From Branchiostoma floridae (lineage: Eukaryota > Chordata > Leptocardii > Amphioxiformes > Branchiostomatidae): DNA of 64,000 bases. Below the pieces are notes generated by a model. The model did not search any database, was not told the DNA's origin, and saw nothing but the letters and a program-made list of their open reading frames with translations. The stretch lies in contig NC_049992.1 in NCBI RefSeq assembly GCF_000003815.2, positions 11,236,753 through 11,300,752 on the forward strand, given 5' to 3'. Position 1 is the stretch's first letter, and each line of letters opens with the position of its first letter. The position numbers and the translations under genes are program-made. Positions 1 to 11,475 of the stretch are shown piece after piece.

Positions 1-216
1 TGGAAACAAAGATAGGTGGGACATCCACCAGGAACACGAAGTGTGGAGGTCCTCTTGCTTCCCAGCAGACAAAGCCAGTCACTATTCCGGTGACATCAAC
101 TGGAAGTTCTGTGGCAGCTACCACAACAGCCACCACAGCTGCAGCTTTAAATGCTTTTGTAGATGCACTGATTCCAACATCCGGAACTCCACTGACAAGT
201 CCGCATAAAATCACAG
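1..216 (+). CDS. Receptor exon: end of Cys-rich repeat plus Thr-rich stalk
   Basis: Reading frame starts at base 3. It has a single Cys in an NTKCG context, then a low-complexity stalk rich in Thr, Ala, Ser and Pro that is likely O-glycosylated. It ends at ACAG|GTAG with one base of a split codon, which the next exon completes as Ala (G+CC). Confidence 0.65.
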
Positions 217-3200
217 GTAGAAAATCATTCATTATATGTATGTCATGAATTTCCATTGCACCTTTTTCATGTCCAAGTTGATTATTCTTCTCTTTTGAGT
301 GATGGTGGTTTTAGGATCTGAGTCTTCTGACTGAACTGAATAGCAAAATACATTATTTTACAAAGCTAAGGTAATTACAAAGAACATGTATATTGTGAAG
401 CTGTCCATTACATGTCTTTTAAAAGTTGCAGGGAATCAACTTATTTTTTCAAGGTGCTAAACAGAGCTTTTACAATATCTTTTATCATTAGCCAAGAAAG
501 ATGACACCAATATGGGACAGGTGCCAAAGGATCTTGACAACAGCAACAAGAACACCAACCACCACTCTCAGTCTGCACAGCTACTAGCCCTCATCTTCAT
601 TGGTGTTGCCATCCTTCTGATCATCATAATCACTTTGGTTTGGAAAAAAGTGAAGAAGCAAAGGGGAAAGCAAAGTAAGACATTCCTAAAAAAAAGCCAA
701 CAGAGCAAAATTTCAGAAGAGTTTGGATAGGATCAGGTGTCTGAAAGAGAAACAATTAGTTAAATTTTGTAGCTATTCTTTATTTGCTGCACCTTATCTC
801 AGTGTTTTGCCTTATCAAATGAAATATCTAAAATACTAGAGTTTGGCGACCTCATACCTCCATGAAATATTTTAGAGCTATTGTAAATTTTATGCAAATG
901 AATTGCACATTTACATGAATTAAGGAAGGTGATGTTCATCATTGACTAACATACACATGTCACAAGTATAAGATTCCCACCATTAATCATTAACTGATTA
1001 AGCGTTTTTTCAATTTTCGCATATGTTATGCAAATCAGTCCCTCAGTAGAATAATTGGTATCTGCTTATGTTCCTTCTATCATGATTTACACGTGTTATA
1101 TTTATTGAAGTCTAGTTATTAAAAACAATGGAATTATGCAATTTCCACATTAACTATGCAAATCAAGTCCTCATTTGCATAACGTGTATATCATTATAAA
1201 CATTTTTGCCTAAACTACCCGCATGACTAAAATGGTGTCAATCCGTCATTTCTTTCCTCTTTGGAATGTCTTGACAAAAATGCCCCTGAAGTTCCAAAAA
1301 TAAATGTTAGGGGGCTGTCAAGCTTTCCCCATTTTGGCATGATGTTAAAAGCTATCTACCCCTAAAATGTCAAGACCATATCATGTCCGGGACAAGAGAT
1401 ACATTAAAAAGATTGCTATGATAGATTAATTATGCAAATGTAATCCTATTTTGCATGATAAGTATTTTATCTTGTACAACATTGTCTAAAGGTACCTACA
1501 TACCAAAAATAATGAAATTTCATCTTCAGTTATCCACTTCAGAAGTTTTCGCCAAAAGTGCCCCTGCTATCCCAAAACTAGTCGCTAGGGGGGCCCAAAG
1601 TTATGTCACTCATTCCTGAGCACAAAATTTGTGATCATAGCTTGTTCAGAGCACGAGATAGCAAACCCGGAAGTTGCGCTGCAGTATCAAGGGAAGCCAC
1701 AAGGGGCCCAAAAATCTAATCATTTCCAGCTTTCATCACACTCTACCAACACGTCAAGTCAACTAATCCATTCAGCCATTTTTGAGTTATCTTGTTGACA
1801 GACAGACAGACAGACACACACACAAACGCTAGTGAAAATATAACCTCCATGACATTTCATGAAGGTAACTATAGATAAATTCTTACTTGCTACTTCTGAA
1901 TTTTTACTGATAATGACCCTGTACATTTATCTGCAGATGATGACACTCCTAACCGTGGGCACGATGGACCTGCTCAAGAGCAGCTTTTGGACCAACAGGA
2001 TGCACAGGTAAAGAACATGTCTGAATTTCTTTAAATACAGGTCAATGGCAGTGTAATCCTTAAGATGGGAATTGTCCACTACTGTAGTGGACAATAGTGG
2101 ACAATTCCCATCTTAAGGATTACACTGCCATTGTCCACTACTGTAATTGACAGTCATCACGTTTTACATGTATGTCTAGCTTGACAGTCATGCATGTATG
2201 TCTAGCTTGACAGTCATGCAAAGGACAATTAAATATGCTCTTTTAATTGTACCATGATTATTTTTATAGAATANNNNNNNNNNNNNNNNNNNNNNNNNNN
2301 NNNNNNNNNNNNNNNNNNNNNNNNNNNNNNNNNNNNNNNNNNNNNNNNNNNNNNNNNNNNNNNNNNNNNNNNNNNNNNNNNNNNNNNNNNNNNNNNNNNN
2401 NNNNNNNNNNNNNNNNNNNNNNNNNNNNNNNNNNNNNNNNNNNNNNNNNNNNNNNNNNNNNNNNNNNNNNNNNNNNNNNNNNNNNNNNNNNNNNNNNNNN
2501 NNNNNNNNNNNNNNNNNNNNNNNNNNNNNNNNNNNNNNNNNNNNNNNNNNNNNNNNNNNNNNNNNNNNNNNNNNNNNNNNNNNNNNNNNNNNNNNNNNNN
2601 NNNNNNNNNNNNNNNNNNNNNNNNNNNNNNNNNNNNNNNNNNNNNNNNNNNNNNNNNNNNNNNNNNNNNNNNNNNNNNNNNNNNNNNNNNNNNNNNNNNN
2701 NNNNNNNNNNNNNNNNNNNNNNNNNNNNNNNNNNNNNNNNNNNNNNNNNNNNNNNNNNNNNNNNNNNNNNNNNNNNNNNNNNNNNNNNNNNNNNNNNNNN
2801 NNNNNNNNNNNNNNNNNNNNNNNNNNNNNNNNNNNNNNNNNNNNNNNNNNNNNNNNNNNNNNNNNNNNNNNNNNNNNNNNNNNNNNNNNNNNNNNNNNNN
2901 NNNNNNNNNNNNNNNNNNNNNNNNNNNNNNNNNNNNNNNNNNNNNNNNNNNNNNNNNNNNNNNNNNNNNNNNNNNNNNNNNNNNNNNNNNNNNNNNNNNN
3001 NNNNNNNNNNNNNNNNNNNNNNNNNNNNNNNNNNNNNNNNNNNNNNNNNNNNNNNNNNNNNNNNNNNNNNNNNNNNNNNNTCCTTTTTCCCGCTACAGCG
3101 AAATTAGATCCCCGCAAACTTAAATGCATTTATTACAGTTTATGAAGGGTGAAACTATAGGCAGTATCAATATGTTTTGTACATTTTTTTACTTTCTGAA

Positions 3201-3976
3201 TTTTTCTGATGTTAAACAGCTAAAATGGGTGTAAGAGCATGTAACTAATACATTGTGATATCATTGTTGTATCATGTCATCTATGCATTTCTTTTCTTAA
3301 CATTATGTAACTGGTTGAATTATTATCTACTGATGTTCAGGATGGGGAAGGTGCTGGGGTGGGTGACCAAGCCCCTGCAAATGGTCAAGGCCAGCTGGAT
3401 GTAGCTCAGGGAACTGGTGATGTACATGAAGGTGCTGTGCAGCCACTGCAGTTAGTTGGTATGTCTGAGACACTATTTTTTATCCCTTTAAACTTGCTTG
3501 ATGATTGTAATGACAAATATGTTTTGTTTGGTTCATGTAGTAGTCTGGGGGCTGTGTCTCTGTGCAAGCAGTTAATATGTGACCCCTCTTTGCTGTGCCA
3601 TACAAAATAAGTGTAGTTAGGTCACCAATAAACGATGCTATTGAATAATAAATATTGGCCCTAACATGACAACATATCTGGTAAAAGAAGATTTTAGCTT
3701 TGCAAAAAATAAGTTGCTAGTCAGCCATTACATGTACATGTAATTCAACTTTTTTTCTGCTATGTTTCCTCAATAGATGCAACCATGATACAGATGCAGC
3801 AACAAACTGCTCTTGTTGATGCAAGACGGCAGCTAGTCATCTATTCTCAGTCAACTACAATACAACAGCAGAATGATTTTGGAAGCCCAAACAATGTACA
3901 AGTTGGACAGGGTAACCATATTAATATTGGAATTGAGAACGGTGCAGCTCAGTCTGAAGAGTTTGATGAAGAGTAG
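1..3976 (+). CDS. TNFR-like single-pass receptor with C-terminal RHIM (3' part)
   Basis: Five phase-compatible exons: 1-216, 492-674, 1937-2007, 3341-3458 and 3777-3976 (stop TAG). The 5' end lies outside the window. Exon 1 encodes a Cys-containing segment (NTKCG, as at the end of TNFR cysteine-rich repeats) and then a Thr/Ala/Ser-rich stalk. Exon 2 holds one strong TM helix (codons at about 581-643) followed by a basic stop-transfer run (KKVKKQRGK). The remaining exons form a Gln/Gly/Asp-rich cytoplasmic tail. No death domain is seen. Instead the last exon has VQVGQGNHINIG, which fits the RHIM core pattern (V/I)Q(V/I/L)GxxNx(M/I)xIG of RIPK1/RIPK3. RHIMs assemble into amyloid-like signalling fibres in necroptosis and innate immunity. 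The exon model is well supported. The TNFR label rests on one partial repeat and is weaker. Intron 3 contains the 807-bp gap, so an extra exon could be hidden there. Confidence 0.75.
492..674 (+). CDS. Receptor transmembrane exon
   Basis: The acceptor is TTATCATTAG|CC and the donor A|GTAAGA. It encodes an Asn/Lys-rich juxtamembrane stretch, a hydrophobic helix of about 21 residues (LLALIFIGVAILLIIIITLVW) and a cluster of Lys/Arg on the cytoplasmic side, which gives a type I topology. Confidence 0.8.
890..1865. repeat. Dispersed repeat with paired ATGCAAAT/ATTTGCAT motifs
   Basis: AT-rich intronic sequence with repeated TATGCAAAT and ATTTGCATAA boxes. Later come segments such as 'gcccctg...cccaaa', 'gctaggggg' and a GACAGACAGACA/CACACA tail ending in AACCTCCATG. 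The same modules in the same order recur at 14940-15925, so this is one dispersed repeat family. Confidence 0.65.
1937..2007 (+). CDS. Receptor cytoplasmic exon
   Basis: Acceptor CTGCAG|AT, donor CACAG|GTAAAG; phases match both neighbours. It encodes an acidic, Gln-rich tail segment of 24 residues with no recognisable domain. Confidence 0.65.
2043..2133. repeat. Perfect 38-bp inverted repeat (hairpin)
   Basis: Bases 2043-2080 are the exact reverse complement of 2096-2133, with a 15-base loop that itself repeats the stem motif GTCCACTACTGTA. It lies in receptor intron 3 just before the assembly gap. Confidence 0.9.
2274..3080. other. Assembly gap (807 N)
   Basis: Run of N. The right flank (3081-3138) is the end of a MITE family seen complete at 40869-41080, so the gap is at least partly repeat. 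Confidence 0.95.
3081..3138. repeat. Truncated end of the TACTGTAAATGCA MITE
   Basis: Matches the last about 58 bases of the element at 40869-41080 (CCTTTTTCCCGCTAC, GCGAAATTA, then ATGCATTTA-ACAG). The rest lies in the gap. Confidence 0.75.
3341..3458 (+). CDS. Receptor cytoplasmic exon, Gly/Gln-rich
   Basis: Acceptor GATGTTCAG|GAT, donor TTG|GTATGT. It encodes a flexible Gly/Gln/Ala/Asp-rich linker. The join with the previous exon spans the assembly gap but is in phase. Confidence 0.6.
3777..3976 (+). CDS. Receptor last exon carrying the RHIM core
   Basis: Acceptor CCTCAATAG|AT; stop TAG at 3974-3976. A Gln-rich helix-like start leads to Ile/Gln/Asn-rich sequence and the tetrad VQVG (3896-3907). 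This is followed by N (third residue after the tetrad), I and IG at the spacing seen in RIPK1. It ends in an acidic tail (EEFDEE). Confidence 0.7.
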
Positions 3977-4193
3977 AGTAGTAAACTTCAAGTCAGTACT
4001 TTTATGTTACTTATAATGAACAAAAGAGTGTATAAATGTATCATTAATGTTCATTATCATTGATATACAGAGTTTGTATCTAGCTGCCAAAAATGCTTGA
4101 GACAGCATCTTTTTCAATATACATATAGTACTGATTATGTACAGCAATGTTGAATAGTTTTATACATGTAACACTAGTTCTCTTTTATCTGCA

Positions 4194-4366
4194 GGGTTAC
4201 TTATATCCATTGTTTTTAAATGCAGGATATTTATGGATATCAAGTCAACGGAAGATGGTTTCAAAATGCTTTGTTTTGAAATATTTGGATTTGAAACCAA
4301 CGTCCATTGATTTCATATGACCCTAAATACCCTGTCTCTAAATACAGAACGGATATAGGTTACCCC
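4194..4366. repeat. Fold-back MITE-like element
   Basis: The left end GGGTTACTTATATCC and the inverted right end GGGTAACCTATATCC form diverged terminal inverted repeats that continue inward (GGTATTTA and GGTTTCAAA blocks). It is about 170 bp with no coding capacity. Confidence 0.6.
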
Positions 4367-5429
4367 GCGGGGTTACTTAATTACAATTCTTGAGTAGAAA
4401 AATGTATGAAAGTGATAAATTTTGTTTAAAAAAATACAATATGGATTCTAAACATGTACAGTGTTAAGGAAAGATACTGGGTGAATTTCAAATTGTTAAA
4501 CCTTTGCGACATGCTATCAAAATTCTTTGTTCAACATATATGAATGCTGCATGGTCTCCTTCAGCACTGTACATGTGTGGGTGCCAGTATTTAAGTTGTA
4601 ATTGGTCACAGGGAAGGTTTTGAGAGGAGAAGTCCATTGAGAAACATTTAGTTGAGGAGGCTCACTGTTAACTTTTGTAACCTGTAATCCAATGTATAAT
4701 GTTATGTATATTTTGATCATTCAGTAGCTGTATTCCACTCAAGTCGGTTTTTCACTCACTTGCACTGTCATTCTTTATTGTTATTTACTTTTTGAGTTAG
4801 CTGTCAAAATGATGGCAATTGGTATGTCCTTTGCAACAGTCAGAAATGAACAAATCTACTTCAGCTTCAGAAATATCTTGGTTTCCAAGAAAGGAGCTTT
4901 TCAAGTAATGCACATAACGTTAATGTTTTTTGAGACATGGGTAAAGAGATGATGTAATATGAGAAAGGTACTAAATCCAGTATAGAAGGAGAGGGTGGAC
5001 TTGGTCCGGGCAAGCAGCCCACAATGATGATGATGATGATGATGATGTTACATGATAGCTCTCTGCAGCCAAGACACATTTGAGGCTTTTCTGTTAATCT
5101 TAAAGTTTATTCATTTATATTTATATTTATGTTTGAATATATTTATATTCTTCTGTGCAGAGCTGAATTCATGTCTAAGACTCGGTTGGAATCTGCATGG
5201 TTGAATTATTTGAAGAGAACAATAGGAATATACTGTCAGTGGACAAGGTTAGTATAGTATACTATATGTTTTCTGACTGCATTACAGCTTAGCTGAATTA
5301 AGCTGATGTCGGTAGTGTAAGAAGATCACAATTTTTTGTCTGTTAAGTATTCTACAGTGCTGACACAAACTGACTTAAATTATGAAGAGCCTGCCGTAGA
5401 ATATAGAATGATATGTTTTTACACATGAT

Positions 5430-5829
5430 GCACATGCATTGTAAATAGTGTTGGACACATTGTATGTAACTCTTGGCATATGTAACAGAAGTATCATTTG
5501 GAGTAGTAGAATGAATATCTTTACTTTGATGTAACGTTAAGATAGAGTCAATTGTATCAAAAATTACTGTACTCTCTGTTGTTGATTCTTTCTTGTATTA
5601 AAGTCAAGTACGAGAAGCTGTCCTTGTAAACTGTTCTTGCTAGAACCATACTATTGGCTATTGTGCCTCTAATTCTTAACTTGCTGTTCATAATTCTAAG
5701 CCATGGTGATGATAAACTCAGACATGTACAACTGCAATGCGCAATGCAGCGGCCTATTGTAAAGTGTGCGAAGGGTGCACATACATTGTAAATAGTGTTG
5801 GACACATTGTATGTAACTCTTGGCATATG
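5430..5829. repeat. Pair of 53-bp direct repeats
   Basis: Bases 5430-5482 and 5777-5829 are nearly identical (TTGGACACATTGTATGTAAC core) and separated by about 295 bp. They are remnants of a local duplication. Confidence 0.8.
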
Positions 5830-6717
5830 TGTTCTTTATGGCCCCGTTCATGATGCAAAAATTCATGCGGATGCATTATGCACTTTCAAACGTGAAAACT
5901 ATGTATAACCCCATCAGAGCATTACCTGCAGTACTAGACCTGGCCACTGCAACAGGATTTTTACAAAAACAACAGTCAAATTTCCAAAATTGGTCTTCAG
6001 TCGGGAATTGGAAAATTAGGATAAGAAGGCTCGCAAAGAGCTTGAGGTATTTGGGACAACTTTAATGTTCAATTCAACAATAATACAGGTACAAACACAC
6101 CGTCACACACATACACACACGCGCGCACACACACACGGACGCTAAAGAACAAAACATTATATTATTGTCAAAGTCAGCAAAAGTGTATATTGTGTTACTT
6201 CTATTATTGTCAGTTAGGGTTTCTGAGAAATAAACAGCTCTCAACTTTCTTTTATATCTTTTATGATCAAGAGTCGATCTGTGCCTTCTTTGTATGATGC
6301 TCCGATTTCATTACAGCTCTTATGATTTCAAAGACGAGAGGTTGCTGAATGATGACTCAAATGAGCTCCTATATTTGATTTAAAGTAATAAACGCAAGGT
6401 TACCAGTTTACGGTCGATTTGTTAATAACGCCGTTTTATGGAAAACGTGCAGGCAGAAGTAAAAAGCTGTCCTTTTGGAAGACATTTTAGTTGGTCTGCG
6501 TCAAGTTATGTGTGGCATCATTTCTTCTGTAGGATTTCTCGAAGTGCGAACGTCTTTGATAAACAAGTCTGCAGCCAGAAATTCTTTCAGGTAGGTCAGT
6601 TTACCGTCAGTTTAGTGTTTCTTCATGGGGTTATTTTTATAAAGTTATTTACCAGAATCCGTTCGAAATTTTAGGGAGTATGCGGCTGTCTGTTGAGGTG
6701 AGTCGGCCGCACCTTCA

Positions 6718-6845
6718 AATTCCAGGGCCATATGTAGATTATTCTGTGGCGAAACATAGCGACCTGTCATGTTTACTCATCAAAACATACTGTATTTCAG
6801 TAGATTATACACTCCTTCATGTGTTTTCCGGTGTTTAACTGTGTT
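6718..6845. repeat. Dispersed repeat, copy 1
   Basis: Begins ATTCCAGGGCCATATGTAGA and closely matches 25411-25545 in prohibitin-2 intron 1. Confidence 0.8.
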
Positions 6846-7018
6846 TTCCTTTGTTTTCCGGTAAAAAGGAGTTTGTACACCTCCGCCATTAAAAGGCTGG
6901 AAACGCCAGCTTAACCATAGGCTATTAAGTACCGACGCCCAACACACTACATATCGGGAGAAAGCCTTATTATATTTCAGCCATACATAGTATGGTGAAA
7001 TATATTGTATTCGTAATG

Positions 7019-7048
7019 TTTCTTTCTTTCTTTCTTTCTTTCTTTCTC
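7019..7048. repeat. (CTTT)n microsatellite
   Basis: About seven uninterrupted CTTT units. Confidence 0.95.
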
Positions 7049-7159
7049 CTGTCAAATCTTCAAAGTGATTCATCTCCGCCGTTCCTGGACCGAATGACCT
7101 AAAATGTGGCACAGGGGTAGAATGGGCCAATACCTTGATGCTTTTTTCTCAGTTTTTTC

Positions 7160-8070
7160 ATATCTGCCTCTAAAATGATTTTATTGAGATTTTTTGGTCA
7201 ATTTTAGACCAAAACTGTATATTTTGGCCCCTGTACCCTGGTATTACAACCAAATGAGCTGAAATTTGACAGAGATGTGCCTTGATAATGCTCCCATATA
7301 AATTCGATAACACTTTTGGTGTACAGTACAACAAAATGCTTATTTTTGCGATTTTTTGACCAATTTTTGACAAAAAAAGGACACTTTTGGCCCCTGTACC
7401 CTGGTATTACAACCAAATGAGCTGAAATTTGACAGAGATGTGCCTTGATAATGCTCCCATATAAATTCGATAACACTTTAGGTGTACAGTACAACAAAAT
7501 GCTTATTTTTGCGATTTTTTGACCAATTTTTGACCAAAAAAGGACACTTTTGGCTCCTGTACCTTGGTATTGCAACCGAATGAGCTGAAATTTGACAGAG
7601 ATGTGCCTTGATAATGCTCCCATATAAATTCGATAACACTTTTAGTGTACAGTACAACAAAATGCTTATTTTTGCGATTTTTTTACCAATTTTTGACCAA
7701 AAAAGGACACTTTTGGCCCCTGTACCCTGGTATTACAACCAAATGAGCTGAAATTTGACAGAGATGTGCCTTGATAATGCCCCCATATAAATTCAATAAC
7801 ACTTTAGGTGTACAGTACAACAAAATGCTTATTTTTGCGATTTTTTGACCAATTTTTGACCAAAAAAGGACACTTTTGGCTCCTGTACCTTGGTATTGCA
7901 ACCGAATGAGCTGAAATTTGACACAGATGTGCCTTGATAATCCCTTCATATAAATTCAATAACACTTTTGGTGTACAGTGCAACAAAATGCTTATTTTTG
8001 CGATTTTTGGCCAATTTTTGACCAAAAAAGGGACACTTTTGGCTCCTGTACCCTGGTATTACAATTAAAT
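7160..8070. repeat. 163-bp tandem satellite, about 5.5 copies
   Basis: The marker CTGTACC recurs at 7231, 7394, 7557, 7720, 7883 and 8046, exactly every 163 bp. Units differ by a few substitutions and seem to alternate between two variants (GGCCCCTGTACCCTGG and GGCTCCTGTACCTTGG), which suggests a higher-order dimer. The overlapping open frames here are by-products of the repeat. Confidence 0.95.
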
Positions 8071-9400
8071 GACCTGAAATTTGGTATCGATAGGCATTAG
8101 ATACTTAGTAACAAGATTCAAGTAAAATTTGTGACATAAACAACTTTAAAATGATTAATTTTGGCACTTTTCTGAGGGGAAATTTGTTTTCTTTTGGCCT
8201 CCTGACGTGACCTTCCGTGACCCCGCACAGAGCCACACCTGTGCGCGTCAGCCGGAGAGTTAATTGAATCAAAGACCTAGCCAATCAGCGAAGAGGAGGC
8301 CAAAGGCTAATTAATATTCATAAGCGGGGCCTCATGATCCCGTATATAGCAGTGTTCCCGCCAGGGGGAGCGAAGCCCGCCTAAGGCTCTCGCATTTTAG
8401 ACTATTCAGAAGGCTTTATATTGTATCAGTTCTTAGGGGCATATCTATGATAATCGCGGCAGTCACTTAACTTCTCTTCAGGAGTTCAGCGTAACACTAT
8501 TTCAGGTCAAACCGTCAAAGGCAACTAAAAACAAACTTTAACGTTACTGAGTTCAACAGTACTTATAACTTGTTATCCGAAGTTGAAACGCTAGCGATGG
8601 TATTTTCGCTGCGCTGTTAGCTCCGTGCGACTGTTGTTGACGGTCTTATAACGGTATATTTTGCACCCCTGTACCCTGGTATGAGTAACATTTGGTATAG
8701 ATAGGCATAATATAGTTGGTAAAATGATCCAAGTAAAATTTTTGGCATAAAGTACTGTAAAAGGCTTAATTACAGCACTTTTTTTAGGTGAAATTGGTTT
8801 TCTTTCGTTCTCCATGCCATGACCTTTCGGACGTTCACCCCACAGAGCCGACATCTGCACCTGCGTCTAGCCGGCAGGAAGAGTTACTTCAATTAATGCT
8901 TCAGCCAATCAGCGAAGAGGAAAGCGAAGGCTAATTAATATTCATAAGCGGGACCACACAATACGTTAACTTGAAGACTCAGGCCGTACAGACTTCTCGC
9001 CAGGATTTTTTCAAAGCGTCGGACAGGGGTCCGGGGGCCGCCGAATGTCCCTGGCGGGGTCCAGGGGCAGGGCCACTGTGGGGGGGACCCAGGTGGGCGA
9101 AGCCCCCCGGAAGCTCTTGCATTTTAGACTATTGAGAAGGCTTCTTTTAACAGTTTTTTTAGGGCCATATCTACGATAATCGTAGCAGTCACTTACTTCT
9201 CTTCAGCAGTTTGACTTTAAAATATTTCGGGTCAAAGCTTCAAAGACTACTAAAACCTCATAAACAACAAACTTTACTTAGCTCAACAGTATACAAAAAT
9301 ATTGTACGGGTTGCCATCCTTAGTTGAAGCGCTTATTTATAGCGCTAGTATCTTCGCTGCGCCGTTAGCCGCCGTGCGACTTTTGTTCACGGTCTGATAT
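8046..9400. repeat. Tandem duplication of a 0.6-0.7 kb unit
   Basis: Unit 1 (about 8046-8668) and unit 2 (about 8669-9400) share the blocks CCTGTACCCTGGTAT, GCCAATCAGCGAAGAGGA, GCTAATTAATATTCATAAGC, GCATTTTAGACTATT and TCGCTGCGC in the same order. Unit 2 has a GC-rich insert (about 9000-9110) with GGGCGAAGCCCCC. The first block is the same one that repeats in the adjacent satellite, so satellite and duplication share an origin. CCAAT and AT-rich boxes give it a promoter-like look, but no gene follows. Confidence 0.8.
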
Positions 9401-11150
9401 CCCTACGTCGCCGCCTCGCTGATATTCCCACGGACATGTTTCAAGAAAAATACCCAGCAAAAAACGCTGTTCTGCGTCAAATTCTATTCTATAAAACATG
9501 TGGGTCTCAGTGTTACAGTCTAAATATTTTGTAGAAGCACCGCTGTGGGAAAGAAGGTCCAAGCAATGTAAAACATCACGTAGCATGAAGTTCGCTGTCA
9601 ACTGGCACACAGCACATGACTGTTTGAAACCCTAAGTCTAATCAACAGCCGTGTTTGATTGATAGCCGGCGGTCCTTTGATGAAGTCGGCGAAAGGTGCG
9701 TTAGTTAGAAAATCTGCGTTTAGTTTTGATACGTAATTATAAGTTAGACAGTGGCGAGAATGATTATTTTCTCATCAATATTTCTCTTCAGAATTATTTG
9801 AACTTAATTGTACATCAAAACAATTGGATTACCTGTGCAATGTTTATATGATTAATGATCAGTGTACTGAAATCATGTGTAACGTATGGCTCCTAGTCAA
9901 TAGATCAGCATTTTTCTCTATAGTGACCACCTGTCTATAGTGGCCACATTTCTATCACTGGACTGGAACTTGCGAAAACTGCTGTATTTTCTCCAGAGCA
10001 AATGTATGTGTTCCTAGTGCTGTTGTTGTTTGACATAAACTTTGAACATTTAAATTGTAAGTAACTTTAAACTGCCAGAGTTTCAGCCCAATAAAACACT
10101 CTCAGCGCCAGGGTATGAACAGACTGACCAGACAGACGAAAATAAATCCTCGAACAAGGTTCAATCGTATCTTCCGGGTCTGGCAGGACTGAGTTGTTAA
10201 ACTAAAATAAGAATAGGCTCGATGGCTGATTGCATACAAAGTAAAACAGTTTAACAGTTTTACAGCTTGAAGAAAACAAACGCTCCTTCAGTACCTGCAC
10301 CTGCTTGATAATTATTAAATCGTATGCCCTACTTAAATAAAAAAAGTTCACTGCAATAATAAATGTACCCACATCACAAGGAGCTTATACTTTTTTAAAC
10401 TTACACCTAGTTATCGTACTGAAAATTGTTAATGACATTACATGAAGTCATTCAACAATTTTCAGTCATGATGAAAATTTTCTGAATGGAAGGTGTGATT
10501 ATTGTCATTTTCTGAAAAATAGAAGCAAGCTCTGTCTTTACCTGGAATCAATTCACAATACCAGTCCACTTTGGGGGATAATGTACTGTTAAGAGGATGT
10601 TCCATTTTTGCGCAGGGGTGATTTGGAACAGTCCAATGTTGCGTGGGAAGGGGTATGGCTGAAATATGCTGTATTTGCTCTTAAGCAAATGTCGGCCTTT
10701 CTAGTATATATACTTTCAGATAGCACCAATCAACTTTATCCGTTGTGGCGTGACGATGATTTTATCCTCCGCGTGGGGCGCTTTCGAGTGCACGCAAACT
10801 CCGACGGGGCGTCACCCCACGTACACTGCATTCTGAATTTATTTCGCTGGGTGGCGCTAAAAGACGGTTGCATGAACCCAATGAACTTTGGGTCCATTGC
10901 ATTGTTATACTTTTTCATTATTTTGAGGAAACAAGATACACGACTCAGGGAAAGTACCCTCTGATGCGAAATATATAGTACCAACTTTAATGTTGTGCAA
11001 CGAAGAAAGCAACGTGAAAGACTAGTCAAAGAAGACTCACGTGCAGGCAAGAATTTAACGCCACAGATATTATCATGTACAGTATTCCCGCAAATTCCGT
11101 TGGTGTGCTAACTACCGGTATACGTAGACATTCCATGAATTAATTTTACG
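9401..11150. other. Intergenic region without recognised features
   Basis: No splice-supported coding sequence, RNA gene or clear repeat was seen between the tandem duplication and the 3' end of the first sialyltransferase gene. Confidence 0.6.
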
Positions 11151-11475
11151 CTAACGTATGTTCCGTTGGACATGTTGCCTATGACAGGGTTCTTTCACTA
11201 GCGTGAGCAGGCGTCTCTTCTCCAACGCCCGCAGCAGTTTGTACTCCGTCTTGTAATCATGTACCTTGTTGTTTGGCTCCCCTAGATTCCCGTCAATGTT
11301 TAGATAGTAGTGATAGGAAAGATTCCTCCCCGTTAGTGGGTCTGTGTTAAAGGGATAGAATCCGTAGAGGGTGATCTTGTTGCAAAGTGTTGTAGCCAAG
11401 ACGACTCCTATAAGCCCTGTAGTCACGTAGCTGTCAAAGTCTCGGTCATATCGCGGGAATATTTTCATGATGATT
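11151..11475 (-). CDS. Sialyltransferase A exon 4 (motifs S, III, VS)
   Basis: Acceptor TTACTGTTACAG|A. Contains motifs S, III and VS and the stop codon. Confidence 0.88.

Larger units (their letters stand above)
3977..6717. other. Non-coding region downstream of the receptor gene
   Basis: Presumably 3' UTR followed by intergenic DNA. It holds a fold-back (4194-4366), a GAT microsatellite (5025-5047), a short direct repeat (5430-5482 and 5777-5829) and a CA-rich run near 6095-6137. Short open frames with splice-like ends exist (for example 5171-5249 and 6438-6590) but are unsupported. Confidence 0.6.

Noticed and set aside
2188..3129. Long open frames on both strands
   Set aside because: They consist almost wholly of the N gap.
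5171..5249. Possible plus-strand exon (acceptor TTCTGTGCAG, donor CAAG|GTTAGT)
   Set aside because: Only one candidate exon, with no partner exon or recognisable protein.
6438..6590. Possible first exon ending TTTCAG|GTAGGT
   Set aside because: No downstream exon; the sequence has no recognised domain.
7170..8025. Overlapping minus-strand open frames with similar sequences
   Set aside because: They come from the 163-bp satellite; no splice or coding support.
10608..11050. 118- and 104-codon frames on opposite strands
   Set aside because: No motif, no splice context; chance length.
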